From Paraburkholderia sp. D15 (GTDB lineage Bacteria; Pseudomonadota; Gammaproteobacteria; Burkholderiales; Burkholderiaceae): a stretch of DNA of 64,000 bases. The translations under genes were made by a program, and so were the position numbers. Each line of letters begins with the position of its first letter. The stretch's first letter is position 1. Location: contig NZ_CP110396.1 in the NCBI RefSeq assembly GCF_029910215.1, positions 62,001-126,000 on the forward strand, given 5' to 3'. The notes below the pieces were generated by a model, which made no database searches, was not told the origin of the DNA, and saw only the letters and a list, made by a program, of their open reading frames with translations. Positions 1-8,955 of the stretch are shown here, piece by piece.

Positions 1-294
1 GTCGAGCCACGGCGAGTAGATCGCGAGCCCGTAGTTGACGAACACCAGCGCCATCGCGAGAATCGCGCCGCCCGCCGTCGCCACGTGCGTTCTGGCGATG
101 TACGGATCGCGCGCCACCACGTGGTGCAGATCGACGAAGTAGCGCTTCGGAATCGCCAGCAGATTGACCCAGCTGTACGCGCCGGCCGCCGTCGCGCGCC
201 CTTCGCGCCAGTACGCCGCGCGTTTGACCAGCGCGAACGCCAGACCCGCCACCGACAACCACAGCAGGACGGTGATGACAAACACGGGGCTCAT
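1..294 (-). CDS. dgcB: DgcB, dimethylglycine demethylase Fe-S subunit (N-terminal part only)
   Basis: The first 98 codons of a minus-strand gene run off the left edge of the window. The protein starts MSPVFVITVLLWLSVAG, a membrane segment, and continues with a basic stretch and the segments YFVDLHHVVARDPY and THVATAGGA. These match my memory of the N-terminus of DgcB, the membrane-anchored Fe-S/electron-transfer partner of DgcA. The ATG lies two bases after the dgcA stop, so the two are translationally coupled. In Pseudomonas the order is dgcA-dgcB followed by electron-transfer flavoprotein genes, which would lie beyond the edge here. The Fe-S cysteines are outside the window and could not be checked. 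Confidence 0.88.
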   Translation of the reverse strand, partial: MSPVFVITVLLWLSVAGLAFALVKRAAYWREGRATAAGAYSWVNLLAIPKRYFVDLHHVVARDPYIARTHVATAGGAILAMALVFVNYGLAIYSPWLD

Positions 295-296
295 CG

Positions 297-2360
297 TCAG
301 AAATCCTTGCAAAGGCGCAGCGCGTCGTAGATCGCGCCGTGAATGTTGTGCATGGAAATGCAGTCGCCGACGCGGAACAGCAGGAAGCGGCCATCACCGA
401 GCGTTTCGCCGAGCGACGGTTGCGGTTCCGACGCGAACAGCTTGTGCACGTCCACCTGGCCCAGGTTCAGCGACTCCGGCTTGAGCTTCCAGTAGAGCTC
501 GTCGTTCGGCGTGCTGCCGTTCTCGATCACCACCTGATCGACCGCGCGCTCTTCCTGCTCCTCGGTGTATTCGTTGCGCAGCACGGCAATCTTCCTGCCG
601 TCCTCCTCGTACACCTTGTCGAGCCAGTAGTTCGGCGTATGGATCACGCCTAGCGCGTACAGCCGGCGATAGAAAATCGGGAACGTGGTGCCGCCGACAT
701 CGTCGGCCACCTTCACGTCCGGCGTCACGATCTCCACGTGCGAGCCGCGGCTCGACATGAAATCGGCGACGCCCGCGCCCGCATGCGTGCTGACGCCGTC
801 GTACACCAGCACGTTCTTGCCGGGTTCGACCTTGCCGGACAGCACATCCCACGAACTCACCGCGAGCCCCGCATCCACGCCCCACGCCGCGACCTGCGAC
901 GTGAACGCCGAGCCGCCCGTCGCGAGCACGACGATGTCCGGCTTCTCGGCCATGATGGTTTTTTCATCGGCGGCGACACCGAGGCGACGATCCACGCCGA
1001 GGCGCTTCGTCTCCATGTCGAACCAGCGCACGATGCCCGCCATCTGCTCGCGCTGCGGCGCCTTCGCGGCCAGCATGATCTGGCCGCCCACGTAGTCGTT
1101 CTTCTCGAACAGCACCACGTCGTGACCGCGCGACTTCGCGACGCGCGCCGCCTCGAGTCCGGCCGGCCCCGCGCCGACCACCACGACCTTGCGCTTCGGA
1201 CCCCGCGTCTTGGCGATCACGTGCGGCATGGTCGCCTCGCGCGAGGTCGCGGCGTTCTGCACGCACAGCACGTCCAGGCCGTTGTATTGCCGGTCGATGC
1301 AGTAGTTCGCGCCGACGCATTGCTTGATCTCGTCCTCGCGGCCATCGCGGATCTTGATGACCATATGCGGGTCGGCGATCTGCGCGCGCGTCATGCCGAC
1401 CAGATCCACCATGCCGCTTGCCAGCAGCCGCTCGGCCTGGCCCGCGTCGCGAATGCTCTGCGCGTGCATGACCGGCAGTTTCACCACCGACTTGATGCCG
1501 GCCGCCAGATGCACGAACGGCTCGGGCGGCAAGGCCATCGGCGGCATGCAGTTGGCGAGCGTGTTGTGGGTATCCGCGCCGGAACCGATCACGCCGAGGT
1601 AATCGATCAGGCCGGTTTCGCTCATCGCCTGAGCGATCTCTTTCAGTTGCTCGTGGTCGAGACCGTCTTCATGGAATTCGTCGCCGCACATGCGCAGGCC
1701 GACGCAGAAGTCCGCGCCCACCGCCTCGCGTACCGCCTTCAGCACCTCGGTGCCGAAACGCAGACGGTTTTCCAGCGAGCCGCCCCATTCGTCGGTACGG
1801 AAGTTGGTGCGCGGGCTCCAGAACTGGTCGATCAGATGCTGGTGCGCGGCCGAAATCTCCACGCCGTCCATGCCCGCGTCCTTCACGCGTTTGGCCGCCG
1901 CGGCGAAGTCGCGGATGATGCGGCGGATCTCTTCCACTTCGATGATCTTCGCGTTGCCGCGGTGCACCGGTTCGCGCACGCCCGACGGCGACATCAGATG
2001 CGGCCAGTGCTCGCCGTGAAACGCCGAACGGCGCCCCATATGCGTGGCCTGGATCATGATCTTCGCGCCGTGCCGGTGCATCGCCTCGGCGAGCCGCGCG
2101 AGCGGATCGACGATCCTGTCGGTCGACAGATTGACCGACTTCCACCAGCCTTGCGGACTGTCGATCGATACCGGGCTCGACCCGCCGCAGACGGCGAGGC
2201 CGACGCCACCCTTGGCCTTCTCTTCGTAGTAACGGATATAACGGTCGCCGGGCAGGCCGCCGGGTTCCGCGTACACCTCCGCATGCGCCGTGCTGACGAT
2301 GCGGTTGCGCAAGGTCAACTGGTTCAGCGTGAGAGGCTTGAAAAGGTTCGGGTAACGCAT
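297..2360 (-). CDS. dgcA: DgcA, dimethylglycine demethylase flavoprotein
   Basis: 687-residue two-part flavoprotein that demethylates dimethylglycine to sarcosine in glycine betaine catabolism, in the cytoplasm and coupled to DgcB. Residues 1 to about 370 are an old-yellow-enzyme/2,4-dienoyl-CoA-reductase type FMN barrel. Residues 392-405 hold the dinucleotide motif [10 protein letters not shown] and the rest is the FAD/NAD-type domain. The linking Fe-S motif reads C348, A351, C354, C366, so the second ligand cysteine of the trimethylamine-dehydrogenase family is alanine. The start has a GAGG nine bases upstream. Its neighbours (DUF5943, M19 protein, glyA, dgcB) are the set found around dgcAB in pseudomonads, which supports the specific name over a generic FMN oxidoreductase. 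Confidence 0.93.
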   Translation of the reverse strand: MRYPNLFKPLTLNQLTLRNRIVSTAHAEVYAEPGGLPGDRYIRYYEEKAKGGVGLAVCGGSSPVSIDSPQGWWKSVNLSTDRIVDPLARLAEAMHRHGAKIMIQATHMGRRSAFHGEHWPHLMSPSGVREPVHRGNAKIIEVEEIRRIIRDFAAAAKRVKDAGMDGVEISAAHQHLIDQFWSPRTNFRTDEWGGSLENRLRFGTEVLKAVREAVGADFCVGLRMCGDEFHEDGLDHEQLKEIAQAMSETGLIDYLGVIGSGADTHNTLANCMPPMALPPEPFVHLAAGIKSVVKLPVMHAQSIRDAGQAERLLASGMVDLVGMTRAQIADPHMVIKIRDGREDEIKQCVGANYCIDRQYNGLDVLCVQNAATSREATMPHVIAKTRGPKRKVVVVGAGPAGLEAARVAKSRGHDVVLFEKNDYVGGQIMLAAKAPQREQMAGIVRWFDMETKRLGVDRRLGVAADEKTIMAEKPDIVVLATGGSAFTSQVAAWGVDAGLAVSSWDVLSGKVEPGKNVLVYDGVSTHAGAGVADFMSSRGSHVEIVTPDVKVADDVGGTTFPIFYRRLYALGVIHTPNYWLDKVYEEDGRKIAVLRNEYTEEQEERAVDQVVIENGSTPNDELYWKLKPESLNLGQVDVHKLFASEPQPSLGETLGDGRFLLFRVGDCISMHNIHGAIYDALRLCKDF

Positions 2361-2405
2361 CGCGATCGACCTCGGAATGGATTGCTTGTTGTGCCGTGCC
2401 GTGCG

Positions 2406-2942
2406 CTAAGCCGCGTGCGGCGACACTTCGAACACACAGTGATCGTGGTGCTCGGCCGCGCACTGCGCCTCGCGCGAATGCGACGGCGGTCCCTTGCGCG
2501 CGCCTTGCGGCGCGGTGTCGTTGACCCAGTCCATCGCGCCCGCGAACCAGCCGGCGAACATGTAGCAGAGCTTGCCCTCCTTGCCCGGCTGCGCGAGCAC
2601 GAACGACGAGTGATGCAGTTCGATGCGCGCATGCGAGGTGGACGGGTCGGCCTCGGTGATCGTGAAGATGCCCCAGCCGCGTTGCGACAAGCGCTTCAGG
2701 TAATGCTCGAACACCGCCATGCCGCTGATGCCGTGCTTGGCCGCTTCCTTGTCGCACCAGAAATACGCGGACTTGTAGCCGGCCTTGTAGAGAATCTCCG
2801 CATACGTATCGAGCCCGAGCGCTTCCTCGACCGCGGTGTGGTTGTTGGTGAAGAAGTGACGCGGCACGTACAGCATGGGCAGCGCGTCGGTGGTCCAGAC
2901 GCCGGTGTCCGCATCGACGTCGATAGGCAGTTGCGGTTGCAT
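2406..2942 (-). CDS. DUF5943 / V4R-like protein of the dimethylglycine cluster
   Basis: 178-residue soluble protein starting MQPQLPIDVDADTGVW. It resembles the DUF5943 proteins (related to the 4-vinyl-reductase V4R small-molecule-binding fold) found between the M19 protein gene and dgcA in Pseudomonas. The C-terminus is rich in Cys and His (segment QCAAEHHDHC), a possible metal site, which is usual for V4R-type domains. The frame stays open upstream into the neighbouring gene, but the ATG at 2942 gives the conserved N-terminus. No enzymatic role is established that I know of; binding of a pathway intermediate or a one-carbon product is only inferred. It lies 45 bases ahead of dgcA and is surely co-transcribed. 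Confidence 0.85.
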   Translation of the reverse strand: MQPQLPIDVDADTGVWTTDALPMLYVPRHFFTNNHTAVEEALGLDTYAEILYKAGYKSAYFWCDKEAAKHGISGMAVFEHYLKRLSQRGWGIFTITEADPSTSHARIELHHSSFVLAQPGKEGKLCYMFAGWFAGAMDWVNDTAPQGARKGPPSHSREAQCAAEHHDHCVFEVSPHAA

Positions 2943-3001
2943 GTGAGGGTTCCGTTTTTTTTGCGTGTGAGAGTGCGCTTCGAATGTCGTGCCCGGAAAC
3001 G

Positions 3002-3973
3002 TCAGCCGTTCCAGACTTCGCCGAACACGCGTACCCAGTTCTCGCCCATGATTTTCCTGATGCGCGTCTCGCTCCAGCCGGCGCGTTCCATCGCGGCGGT
3101 GAGGTTCGGAAACTCGCCGATCGTGCGGATGCCTTCGGGATTCACGACCTTGCCGAAGTTCGTCAATTGACGGTAACGGCCCTTGTCGTGCGTGATCCAG
3201 TCGAAGAATTCGGTGCTGTAGCCCTGCGTGAAGTCCGTGCCGATGCCGACCTGATCCTCGCCGATCAGGTTCACCACGTATTCGATCGCCTCGATGTAAT
3301 CGTCGACGGTGGCGTCCGGGCCGCGCTTGAGGAACGGCGCGAACATCGTCACGCCGACGAAACCGCCCGCGTCCGCGATCTCCTTCAGTTGCTCGTCGCT
3401 CTTGTTGCGCGGATGTTCCTTCAGCCCCGACGGGCAGCAGTGCGAGTAACACACCGGCTTGTTCGACGCGGCGATCGCCTCCGACGATGTCTTGCCGCCC
3501 ACATGCGAGAGATCGACCATGATGCCGACGCGATTCATCTCCTGAATCACTTCGCGGCCGTAACCGGACAGGCCGCCGTCGCGCTCGTAGCAACCCGTGC
3601 CGACCAGGTTCTGCGTGTTGTAGCAAAGCTGCACCACGTTCACGCCGAGGTCCTTGAACGCTTCGATGTAGCCGAGGTTGTCCTCGAACGCATGCGCGTT
3701 CTGGAAGCCGAAGATGATGCCCGTCTTGTTCTCTTTCTTCGCGCGATGGATGTCGTCGGTGGTGCGCACCAGCGTCAGGATCTCGCCGTATTCGCGGATC
3801 TGCTGCTTCATCTCCGCGATGTTGTCGACGGTCTTCTGGAAACTCTCCCACACCGATACCGTGCAGTTGACCGCGGTCACGCCGCCCTTGCGCATGTCTT
3901 CGAACACCGAGCGCTCGAACTTGGAAATGTTCAGACCGTCGATGATGATGCTGTTGTCGTGCAATGTGCTCAT
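3002..3973 (-). CDS. M19 (renal dipeptidase) fold protein, glycine betaine cluster type
   Basis: 323-residue member of the membrane dipeptidase/M19 TIM-barrel family with no signal peptide or membrane segment. Later metal and substrate motifs are visible: VDLSH (around residue 157), CYSH, the RN pair and GIGTDF. Two canonical metal-ligand motifs are altered: the usual DGHND near the N-terminus reads DGLNI, and the usual GVEGGH reads GFQNAH. A normal binuclear zinc site therefore looks unlikely. A homologue sits in the same place in Pseudomonas dgcAB clusters (PA5396 in P. aeruginosa, from memory), so the variant is probably a conserved subfamily with its own role. The start has GGAG seven bases upstream; glyA ends 18 bases before it. 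Confidence 0.87.
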   Translation of the reverse strand: MSTLHDNSIIIDGLNISKFERSVFEDMRKGGVTAVNCTVSVWESFQKTVDNIAEMKQQIREYGEILTLVRTTDDIHRAKKENKTGIIFGFQNAHAFEDNLGYIEAFKDLGVNVVQLCYNTQNLVGTGCYERDGGLSGYGREVIQEMNRVGIMVDLSHVGGKTSSEAIAASNKPVCYSHCCPSGLKEHPRNKSDEQLKEIADAGGFVGVTMFAPFLKRGPDATVDDYIEAIEYVVNLIGEDQVGIGTDFTQGYSTEFFDWITHDKGRYRQLTNFGKVVNPEGIRTIGEFPNLTAAMERAGWSETRIRKIMGENWVRVFGEVWNG

Positions 3974-3991
3974 CGTGTGCTCCAGGCGTGC

Positions 3992-5266
3992 TCAGTAGAT
4001 GGGAAAGCGTTCGCACAGCGCGAAAATCTCGCGGCGCACGCGTTGTTCGGTGGCGGCGTCGCCTTCGGGGGACACGCGCAGCGATTCGAATACCTCGACG
4101 ATCAGACGCCCGACCTCGCGGAACTCGCTCACGCCGAAACCGCGCGTGGTGCCGGCCGGCGTGCCGAGACGAATGCCCGAGGTGACCGTGGGCTTCTCGG
4201 TGTCGAACGGAATGCCGTTCTTGTTGCAGGTGATGCCCGCGCGTTCGAGCGCCTGTTCGACCTGATTGCCCTTGAGCCCCTTGGGCCGCAGATCGACCAG
4301 CAGCAGATGGTTGTCCGTGCCGCCCGTCACGAGATCGACGCCGCCCGCCTTGAGCACCTCGCCGAGCGCCTGCGCGTTGGCGAGCACGTTGTCGATATAG
4401 GTCTTGAAGCCCGGTTGCAGCGCTTCGCCGAAGGCGACCGCCTTGCCCGCGATCACGTGCATCAGCGGGCCGCCCTGCAAGCCGGGAAACACCGCCGAGT
4501 TGATCTTCTTCGCGATCTCCTCGTCGTTGGTCAGCACGAAACCGCCGCGCGGGCCGCGCAGGGTTTTGTGCGTGGTCGACGTCACGACGTGCGCATGCTC
4601 GACCGGATTCTGATGCCGGCCCGCCGCGATCACGCCGGCGATGTGCGCCATGTCGACCATCAGTTTCGCGCCGACGCTATCGGCGATGCCGCGCAAACGG
4701 GCGAAGTCGAGCGCGCGCGGATAGGCGGAGAAGCCGGCGATCAGCAAGGCCGGCTTGTGCTGCCGCGCCAGTTCCTCGATCTGTTCGTAGTCGATCAGCA
4801 GCGTGTCGCGCTTCACGCCGTACTGCACGGCGTTGAACCACTTGCCCGACAACGCCGGCTTCGCGCCGTGCGTGAGGTGGCCGCCCGCGTCGAGCGACAT
4901 GCCGAGCACCGTGTCGCCCGGCTTGAGCAGCGCGAGCATCACCGCGCCGTTCGCCTGCGCGCCGGAATGCGGCTGCACGTTGGCGAATTTCGCGTTGAAC
5001 AGCGTCTTGATGCGGTCGAGCGCGAGCGTTTCGATCACGTCCGCGTATTCGCAACCGCCGTAGTAACGCTTGCCCGGATACCCTTCCGCGTACTTGTTGG
5101 TCAGCACCGAACCCTGCGCTTCGAGCACCGCGCGCGACACGATGTTTTCCGACGCGATCAGCTCGACCTGCGATTGCTGGCGTTCGAGCTCTTTCAAAAT
5201 AGCGCCGCGCACCGCCGCGTCGCGGGTGGCCAGCGATTCTTCGAAGAAGGGATTCGGGTTCGACAT
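3992..5266 (-). CDS. glyA: Serine hydroxymethyltransferase
   Basis: 424-residue PLP enzyme interconverting glycine plus 5,10-methylene-tetrahydrofolate with serine plus tetrahydrofolate. The PLP-lysine motif is [12 protein letters not shown] with K234. VDMAHIAG (residues 204-211) and the N-terminal ELIASEN (35-41) are also diagnostic, and the length is normal. In this setting it takes glycine from sarcosine oxidation, using the methylene-folate that SoxBDAG makes, and gives serine for SdaA. It is the first gene of a likely five-gene operon glyA, M19, DUF5943, dgcA, dgcB. The same placement in pseudomonads is called glyA1. No glycine riboswitch was recognised upstream. Confidence 0.95.
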   Translation of the reverse strand: MSNPNPFFEESLATRDAAVRGAILKELERQQSQVELIASENIVSRAVLEAQGSVLTNKYAEGYPGKRYYGGCEYADVIETLALDRIKTLFNAKFANVQPHSGAQANGAVMLALLKPGDTVLGMSLDAGGHLTHGAKPALSGKWFNAVQYGVKRDTLLIDYEQIEELARQHKPALLIAGFSAYPRALDFARLRGIADSVGAKLMVDMAHIAGVIAAGRHQNPVEHAHVVTSTTHKTLRGPRGGFVLTNDEEIAKKINSAVFPGLQGGPLMHVIAGKAVAFGEALQPGFKTYIDNVLANAQALGEVLKAGGVDLVTGGTDNHLLLVDLRPKGLKGNQVEQALERAGITCNKNGIPFDTEKPTVTSGIRLGTPAGTTRGFGVSEFREVGRLIVEVFESLRVSPEGDAATEQRVRREIFALCERFPIY

Positions 5267-5294
5267 GGAAGGTCCGTGGGGTCGGTTAAGCCGC

Positions 5295-5326
5295 TTGAAG
5301 TTCGTTTGAAGTTCGCTTGAAGTCCG
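5295..5326 (-). repeat. Three 11-bp-spaced direct repeats upstream of glyA
   Basis: TTGAAGTTCG, TTGAAGTTCG and TTGAAGTCCG start at 5295, 5306 and 5317, exactly 11 bp apart, so all lie on the same face of the helix. They sit 29 bp upstream of the glyA start codon, in the leader or promoter of the glyA-dgcA operon. Helically phased repeats suit a regulator such as an AraC-family dimer, but the binding protein is unknown. A chance tandem expansion is the alternative. Confidence 0.5.
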
Positions 5327-5669
5327 GTTTCAACCCGGCCAAAGCCGCCTGAAACGGGTTGACGAAAAAGGCCGTGAGCGCCGCCTGTCGCGGCATTCGC
5401 GCCGCGTAGCCCGCATCTGGCATTGCGTCTATTCTTGACGTTCGCCCCGCGCGTCAATTTATGAATTCAGACGCGTTCTTTGCCTTTTCCGCCATCGGCG
5501 TCCTTTTTCGACAAGTCGGCGGGCTTGCGTGGTGACGAACGCGCGCTGCTGCACTGCACCCGGACGTCATGCGCGCTTCCTGTGCGCGACGACCGCGCTC
5601 AGGCTCCGTTGTGGTGCCACGTTGACCGTTGATTCAGCGCGCCTGGCGGTAACCGAGGGTTTAGCCTGA
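5327..5669. other. Intergenic region between glyA and the GlxA-type regulator
   Basis: About 340 bases with no convincing gene. It must hold the promoter of the leftward glyA operon, but no clear -35/-10 pair was identified by eye. The middle (about 5440-5470) is relatively AT-rich. The region between 5550 and 5660 would be the natural place for activator sites serving the sigma-54 promoter that follows. Confidence 0.5.
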
Positions 5670-5685
5670 TGGCACGGTAGTTGCG
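5670..5685 (+). promoter_or_regulatory. Sigma-54 (RpoN) promoter for the GlxA-type regulator gene
   Basis: TGGCAC at 5670-5675, five bases, then TTGCG at 5681-5685 is a full match to the -24/-12 consensus TGGCAC-N5-TTGC. The GG to GC spacing is correct. It lies about 80 bp upstream of the chosen start of the regulator on the same strand, so transcription would begin near 5696. It implies that this gene depends on RpoN and a bacterial enhancer-binding protein; none is encoded in the window. Confidence 0.75.
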
Positions 5686-5745
5686 CTAGTCCTCAGAATT
5701 GCAGCAGTCGCCGCTCCCCACGGCGACGCGACATTACAGATTCGA

Positions 5746-5758
5746 AGGAATCATTCCT
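5746..5758. promoter_or_regulatory. Palindrome overlapping the ribosome binding site
   Basis: AGGAAT-C-ATTCCT is a perfect inverted repeat that includes the only Shine-Dalgarno-like AGGA ahead of the ATG at 5762. Spacing to the start is a little long. It could be an operator or could occlude the binding site in RNA, but the single-base loop makes a stable RNA hairpin unlikely without opening a few pairs. Confidence 0.35.
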
Positions 5759-5761
5759 CCC

Positions 5762-6757
5762 ATGTCCACCGATCGCACGGCGTCGTTGTCGCACTTCGCA
5801 TTCATGCCGCTCCCCAACTTCACGATGATCGCGTTCACCAATGCGATCGAAGTACTGCGCATGGCGAACTATCTGACGGGACAGACGCTGTACCGCTGGT
5901 CGATCGTGAGTCCCGACGGCGGTCCGGTCGCGGCGAGCAACGGCCTCTCGGTGGATACCGGTCCGGTCGAATGCGTCGGTCAGCCGGACATCGTGTTCGT
6001 GGTCGGCGGTATCGACGTGCAGCACGCGACCACGCCCGCCCATCTGTCCGCGCTGCGCCGTTTCGCGCGCATGGGCAGCGTGCTCGGCAGCCTGTGCACG
6101 GGCACCTATGCGCTGGCGCGCGCGGGACTGCTGGCCGGCTACGCGTGCGCGATTCACTGGGAGAACATGTCGGCGCTCAAGGAAGAGTTTCCCGATACGC
6201 GTTTTCTGAAAGAGCTGTTCGTGATCGATCGCGACCGCGTGACCTGCACCGGCGGCGTCGCGCCGCTCGACATGATGTTGAACCTGATCGCGCCGCGCGT
6301 CGGCACCGCGCGCGTCACGCAGATCGCCGAGCAGTTCATCGTCGAACATGTGCGCGATACCAGCGCGCAACAGAAAATGCCGCTGGTCGCGCGGCTCGGC
6401 TCGGCCAACAAGTCGCTGTTCGAAGTGATCTCGCTGATGGAGAACAACATCGAGGAGCCGTTGTCGCGCGAGGAACTCGCCCGTCTGGCCGGCATGTCGC
6501 AACGGCAATTGCAGCGGCTGTTCCGCGAACACCTGGGCATGACGCCGACGCACTACTATCTGACGCTGCGTCTGCGGCGCGCGCGTGAATTGCTGCTGCA
6601 GACCGATATGTCGATCATGCACATCACGATGGCGTGCGGCTTCCAGTCGGCCTGCCACTTCTCGAAGAGCTATCGCGATGCGTTCGGCACGGCACCCACG
6701 CGCGAGCGGCGCAAACAGGCGCCTTCGCTGGCGGTGGTGCCGGTAATGGCAGCTTGA
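5762..6757 (+). CDS. GlxA-family AraC-type transcriptional regulator (GbdR-like)
   Basis: 331 residues: an N-terminal DJ-1/PfpI-like amidotransferase-fold sensor domain (about 10-185, with GSLCTGTYALARAGLL), then a C-terminal double helix-turn-helix of AraC type (about 215-315, with LSREELARLAGMSQRQLQRL and CGFQSACHFSKSYRD). Regulators of this build control betaine, carnitine and sarcosine catabolism in Pseudomonas (GbdR, CdhR, SouR). Its place between the dgc/glyA operon and fdhA/bet genes makes a GbdR-like role likely, but two more family members lie in the window and I cannot tell which is the true orthologue. The frame is open upstream to 5699; the ATG at 5762 starts the conserved domain. 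A sigma-54 promoter precedes it. Confidence 0.9.
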   Translation: MSTDRTASLSHFAFMPLPNFTMIAFTNAIEVLRMANYLTGQTLYRWSIVSPDGGPVAASNGLSVDTGPVECVGQPDIVFVVGGIDVQHATTPAHLSALRRFARMGSVLGSLCTGTYALARAGLLAGYACAIHWENMSALKEEFPDTRFLKELFVIDRDRVTCTGGVAPLDMMLNLIAPRVGTARVTQIAEQFIVEHVRDTSAQQKMPLVARLGSANKSLFEVISLMENNIEEPLSREELARLAGMSQRQLQRLFREHLGMTPTHYYLTLRLRRARELLLQTDMSIMHITMACGFQSACHFSKSYRDAFGTAPTRERRKQAPSLAVVPVMAA

Positions 6758-6818
6758 GGCCAGGCTGCCGCGGCGAGGCTGAATGCCGCCACGCACATGA
6801 CGCGGCTCGAATCATAAA

Positions 6819-6851
6819 AAACGCGTTGAACGGCATCCGTTCAACGCGTTT
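6819..6851. terminator. Bidirectional intrinsic terminator
   Basis: A perfect 15-bp inverted repeat, AAACGCGTTGAACGG and its complement, is separated by CAT. An A-tract (ATAAAAAA) lies on the left and TCGTTTTT on the right, so both strands read as stem plus U-run. It lies between the convergent regulator gene and fdhA and should end both transcripts. Confidence 0.9.
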
Positions 6852-6898
6852 CGTTTTTCCACTGCCCCCACCTCTCAGGCTCCAGCTTCATTCGCCCA

Positions 6899-8098
6899 TC
6901 AAGCCGCCTTCAACAACCCGTGCGGATCGATCACGAACTTGCGCGGCGCGCCGCCATCGAACTGCCGGTATCCTTCCGGCGCCTCGTCGAGCGACACCAC
7001 GGTCACGTTGACGATATCCGCGATCGGCAGACGGTCCCACAGAATCGCCTGCATCAGGTTGTGGTTGTACTTCATCACCGGCGTCTGTCCGGTATGGAAC
7101 GAATGCGACTTCGCCCAGCCGAGACCGAAGCGGATGCTCAGGCTGCCCTTGCGCGCGGCGGCATCGACGGCGCCCGGATCGTCCGTCACGTAAAGGCCGG
7201 GAATGCCGATCGCGCCGGCCGCGCGTGTAATCTCCATCAGCGAATTGAGCACCGTGGCCGGCGCCTCTTCCTGCGCACCGCTGCTGCCGTGGCCGTGCGC
7301 CTCGAAGCCGACGCAGTCCACCGCGCAATCCACCTCCGGCTTGCCGAGAATCTGTTCGATCTGCTCGCCGAGCGTCGCATCCTTCGAGAGGTCGATGGTC
7401 TGGAAGCCCATCTTGCGTGCGTGCGCAAGGCGCGCCTCGTTCATGTCGCCGACGATCGTGCAGGCCGCGCCCAGCAGCCGCGCGGAAGCGGCGGCCGCCA
7501 TCCCGACCGGCCCCGCACCCGCGATATAGACGGTCGCGCCGGGCTTCACGCCGGCCATCACCGCGCCGTGATAACCGGTCGGCAAAATGTCGGACAGGCA
7601 TGTGAGGTCGCGGATCTTCGCCATGGCCTGGGCGGGATCGGGAAATTTCAGCAGATTGAAATCGGCGTACGGCACCAGTACGTATTCGGCCTGGCCGCCG
7701 ATCCAGCCGCCCATGTCGACGTAACCGTAAGCGCCACCCGCACGCGACGGATTCACGTTCAGACACACGCCGGTGTGCTGCGCCTTGCAGGTCGGACAGC
7801 GTCCGCAGGCCACGTTGAACGGCACCGACACGAGGTCGCCGATCTTCAGCGTTTCGACGTCGCGGCCCACTTCGATCACTTCGCCGGTGATTTCGTGGCC
7901 GAGCACGAGGCCGACTTCGGCGGTCGTGCGGCCGCGCACCATGTGCTGATCGGAGCCGCAGATATTGGTGCTCACCACTTTCAGAATCACGCCGTGACCG
8001 ATCGCCCGGCCGCGAGGATCGACCATCTTCGGATAATCGATCGACTGCACTTCCACCTTGCCCTGCCCGAGATACACGACGCCGCGATTGCTGCTCAT
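6899..8098 (-). CDS. fdhA: Glutathione-independent NAD formaldehyde dehydrogenase
   Basis: 399-residue zinc-dependent medium-chain dehydrogenase, the same length as Pseudomonas putida FdhA. Visible features: catalytic zinc ligands C47, H68 and D170 (segments NICGSDQH, GHEITG, CLSD); structural zinc cysteines C98, C101, C104 and C112; and the NAD motif GAGPVG at 194-199. It oxidises formaldehyde to formate without glutathione. In this context it detoxifies formaldehyde released during dimethylglycine and sarcosine demethylation. The frame runs upstream to 8281, but the ATG at 8098 has a GGAG nine bases before it and starts the conserved MSSNRGVVYLG. It is transcribed divergently from betI. Confidence 0.95.
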   Translation of the reverse strand: MSSNRGVVYLGQGKVEVQSIDYPKMVDPRGRAIGHGVILKVVSTNICGSDQHMVRGRTTAEVGLVLGHEITGEVIEVGRDVETLKIGDLVSVPFNVACGRCPTCKAQHTGVCLNVNPSRAGGAYGYVDMGGWIGGQAEYVLVPYADFNLLKFPDPAQAMAKIRDLTCLSDILPTGYHGAVMAGVKPGATVYIAGAGPVGMAAAASARLLGAACTIVGDMNEARLAHARKMGFQTIDLSKDATLGEQIEQILGKPEVDCAVDCVGFEAHGHGSSGAQEEAPATVLNSLMEITRAAGAIGIPGLYVTDDPGAVDAAARKGSLSIRFGLGWAKSHSFHTGQTPVMKYNHNLMQAILWDRLPIADIVNVTVVSLDEAPEGYRQFDGGAPRKFVIDPHGLLKAA

Positions 8099-8264
8099 TT
8101 GTCCGTCTCCATGTCTTGTGAGCGGCGTGACGACTCCATGCGGCACGCCGTTCAACGAGCGTAGCGCCCGCCGGACAAACCGCCTGGTCCCAACGCGACA
8201 CGAGTTTGGCCGGAACCGACACGCGCGGCGCGAGCCATGTCCACAGGCGTTCGGGTCGTTTTTT

Positions 8265-8284
8265 ATTGATTGACCGTTCAATAT
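8265..8284. promoter_or_regulatory. Probable BetI operator
   Basis: The segment ATTGATTGACCGTTCAATAT contains the dyad TTGA-N4-TCAA with ATTGA/TCAAT outer half-sites, like the choline-responsive BetI boxes seen ahead of bet operons in many proteobacteria (recalled pattern). It lies about 55 bp before the betI start, and the AT-rich run after it would suit a -10 region. Confidence 0.7.
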
Positions 8285-8337
8285 AAAAAAACTAACATGC
8301 GCCTTCGCTTCGTCCTTTTGTTTCCTTTGCCAGCGCC

Positions 8338-8955
8338 ATGCCCAAACTCGGAATGCGCGAAATCCGCCGCGCGCAACTGATCGACGCCACCCTGCTCACG
8401 ATCGACCAGACCGGTCTCGCGGGCGCCACGCTCGCCTCGGTCGCGCAGCGCGCGAGCATTTCCACCGGCATCGTCAGCCACTATTTCGGTGACAAGGACG
8501 GCCTGCTCGAAGCCACCATGCGTCACGTGCTGCGTGATCTGTGGCAGGCCACCTCGCGCCGCCGCCGCGCCGCGAAAGCCGACCCGCGTTCGAAACTGCG
8601 TGCGGTGGTCGCGGCGAATTTCGACGCGCAACAGACCAGCGGCCCGGTGATGAAAACCTGGCTCGCGTTCTGGTCCGAGAGCATGCACAAGCCCGCGCTG
8701 CGGCGGCTGCAATACGTGAACACACGCCGGTTGAATTCGAATCTGTGCGCGGATTTTTCGAAGGCATTGCCGCGTCCGGCGGCCCGCCGCGCGGCGAGCG
8801 GACTGGCGGCGCTGATCGATGGCTTATGGCTGCGCGGCGCGCTGTCCGGCGAACCGTTCGACCCGAAGGCGGCGCTGCGCGTGGCCAACGACTACATCGA
8901 CCTGGTGCTGGCCGCGCGCGGCGAGGCCGGTCCCTCTTCTGCAAGGAGCAAGTGA
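8338..8955 (+). CDS. betI: BetI, TetR-family repressor of choline oxidation genes
   Basis: 205-residue TetR-type repressor. The N-terminus [19 protein letters not shown] and the helix-turn-helix [20 protein letters not shown] (about 30-49) match BetI closely. Residues about 90-190 form the C-terminal ligand/dimer domain with [17 protein letters not shown]. In the known family, choline relieves repression of betIBA and choline transport genes. The stop overlaps the betB start by one base (TGATG), so betI and betB are coupled. A BetI-like box lies upstream, consistent with autoregulation. Confidence 0.95.
   Translation: MPKLGMREIRRAQLIDATLLTIDQTGLAGATLASVAQRASISTGIVSHYFGDKDGLLEATMRHVLRDLWQATSRRRRAAKADPRSKLRAVVAANFDAQQTSGPVMKTWLAFWSESMHKPALRRLQYVNTRRLNSNLCADFSKALPRPAARRAASGLAALIDGLWLRGALSGEPFDPKAALRVANDYIDLVLAARGEAGPSSARSK

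Noticed and set aside
2406..4016. Single 536-residue gene spanning the DUF5943 and M19 region
   Set aside because: Only its last 178 codons match a known family; the rest is an out-of-frame reading of the M19 gene.
738..5320. Long plus-strand frames opposite dgcA, the M19 gene and glyA
   Set aside because: Same shadow composition; no conserved motifs; real genes on the minus strand.
5267..5761. Glycine riboswitch upstream of glyA
   Set aside because: No tandem aptamer-like conserved blocks could be found on the glyA strand.
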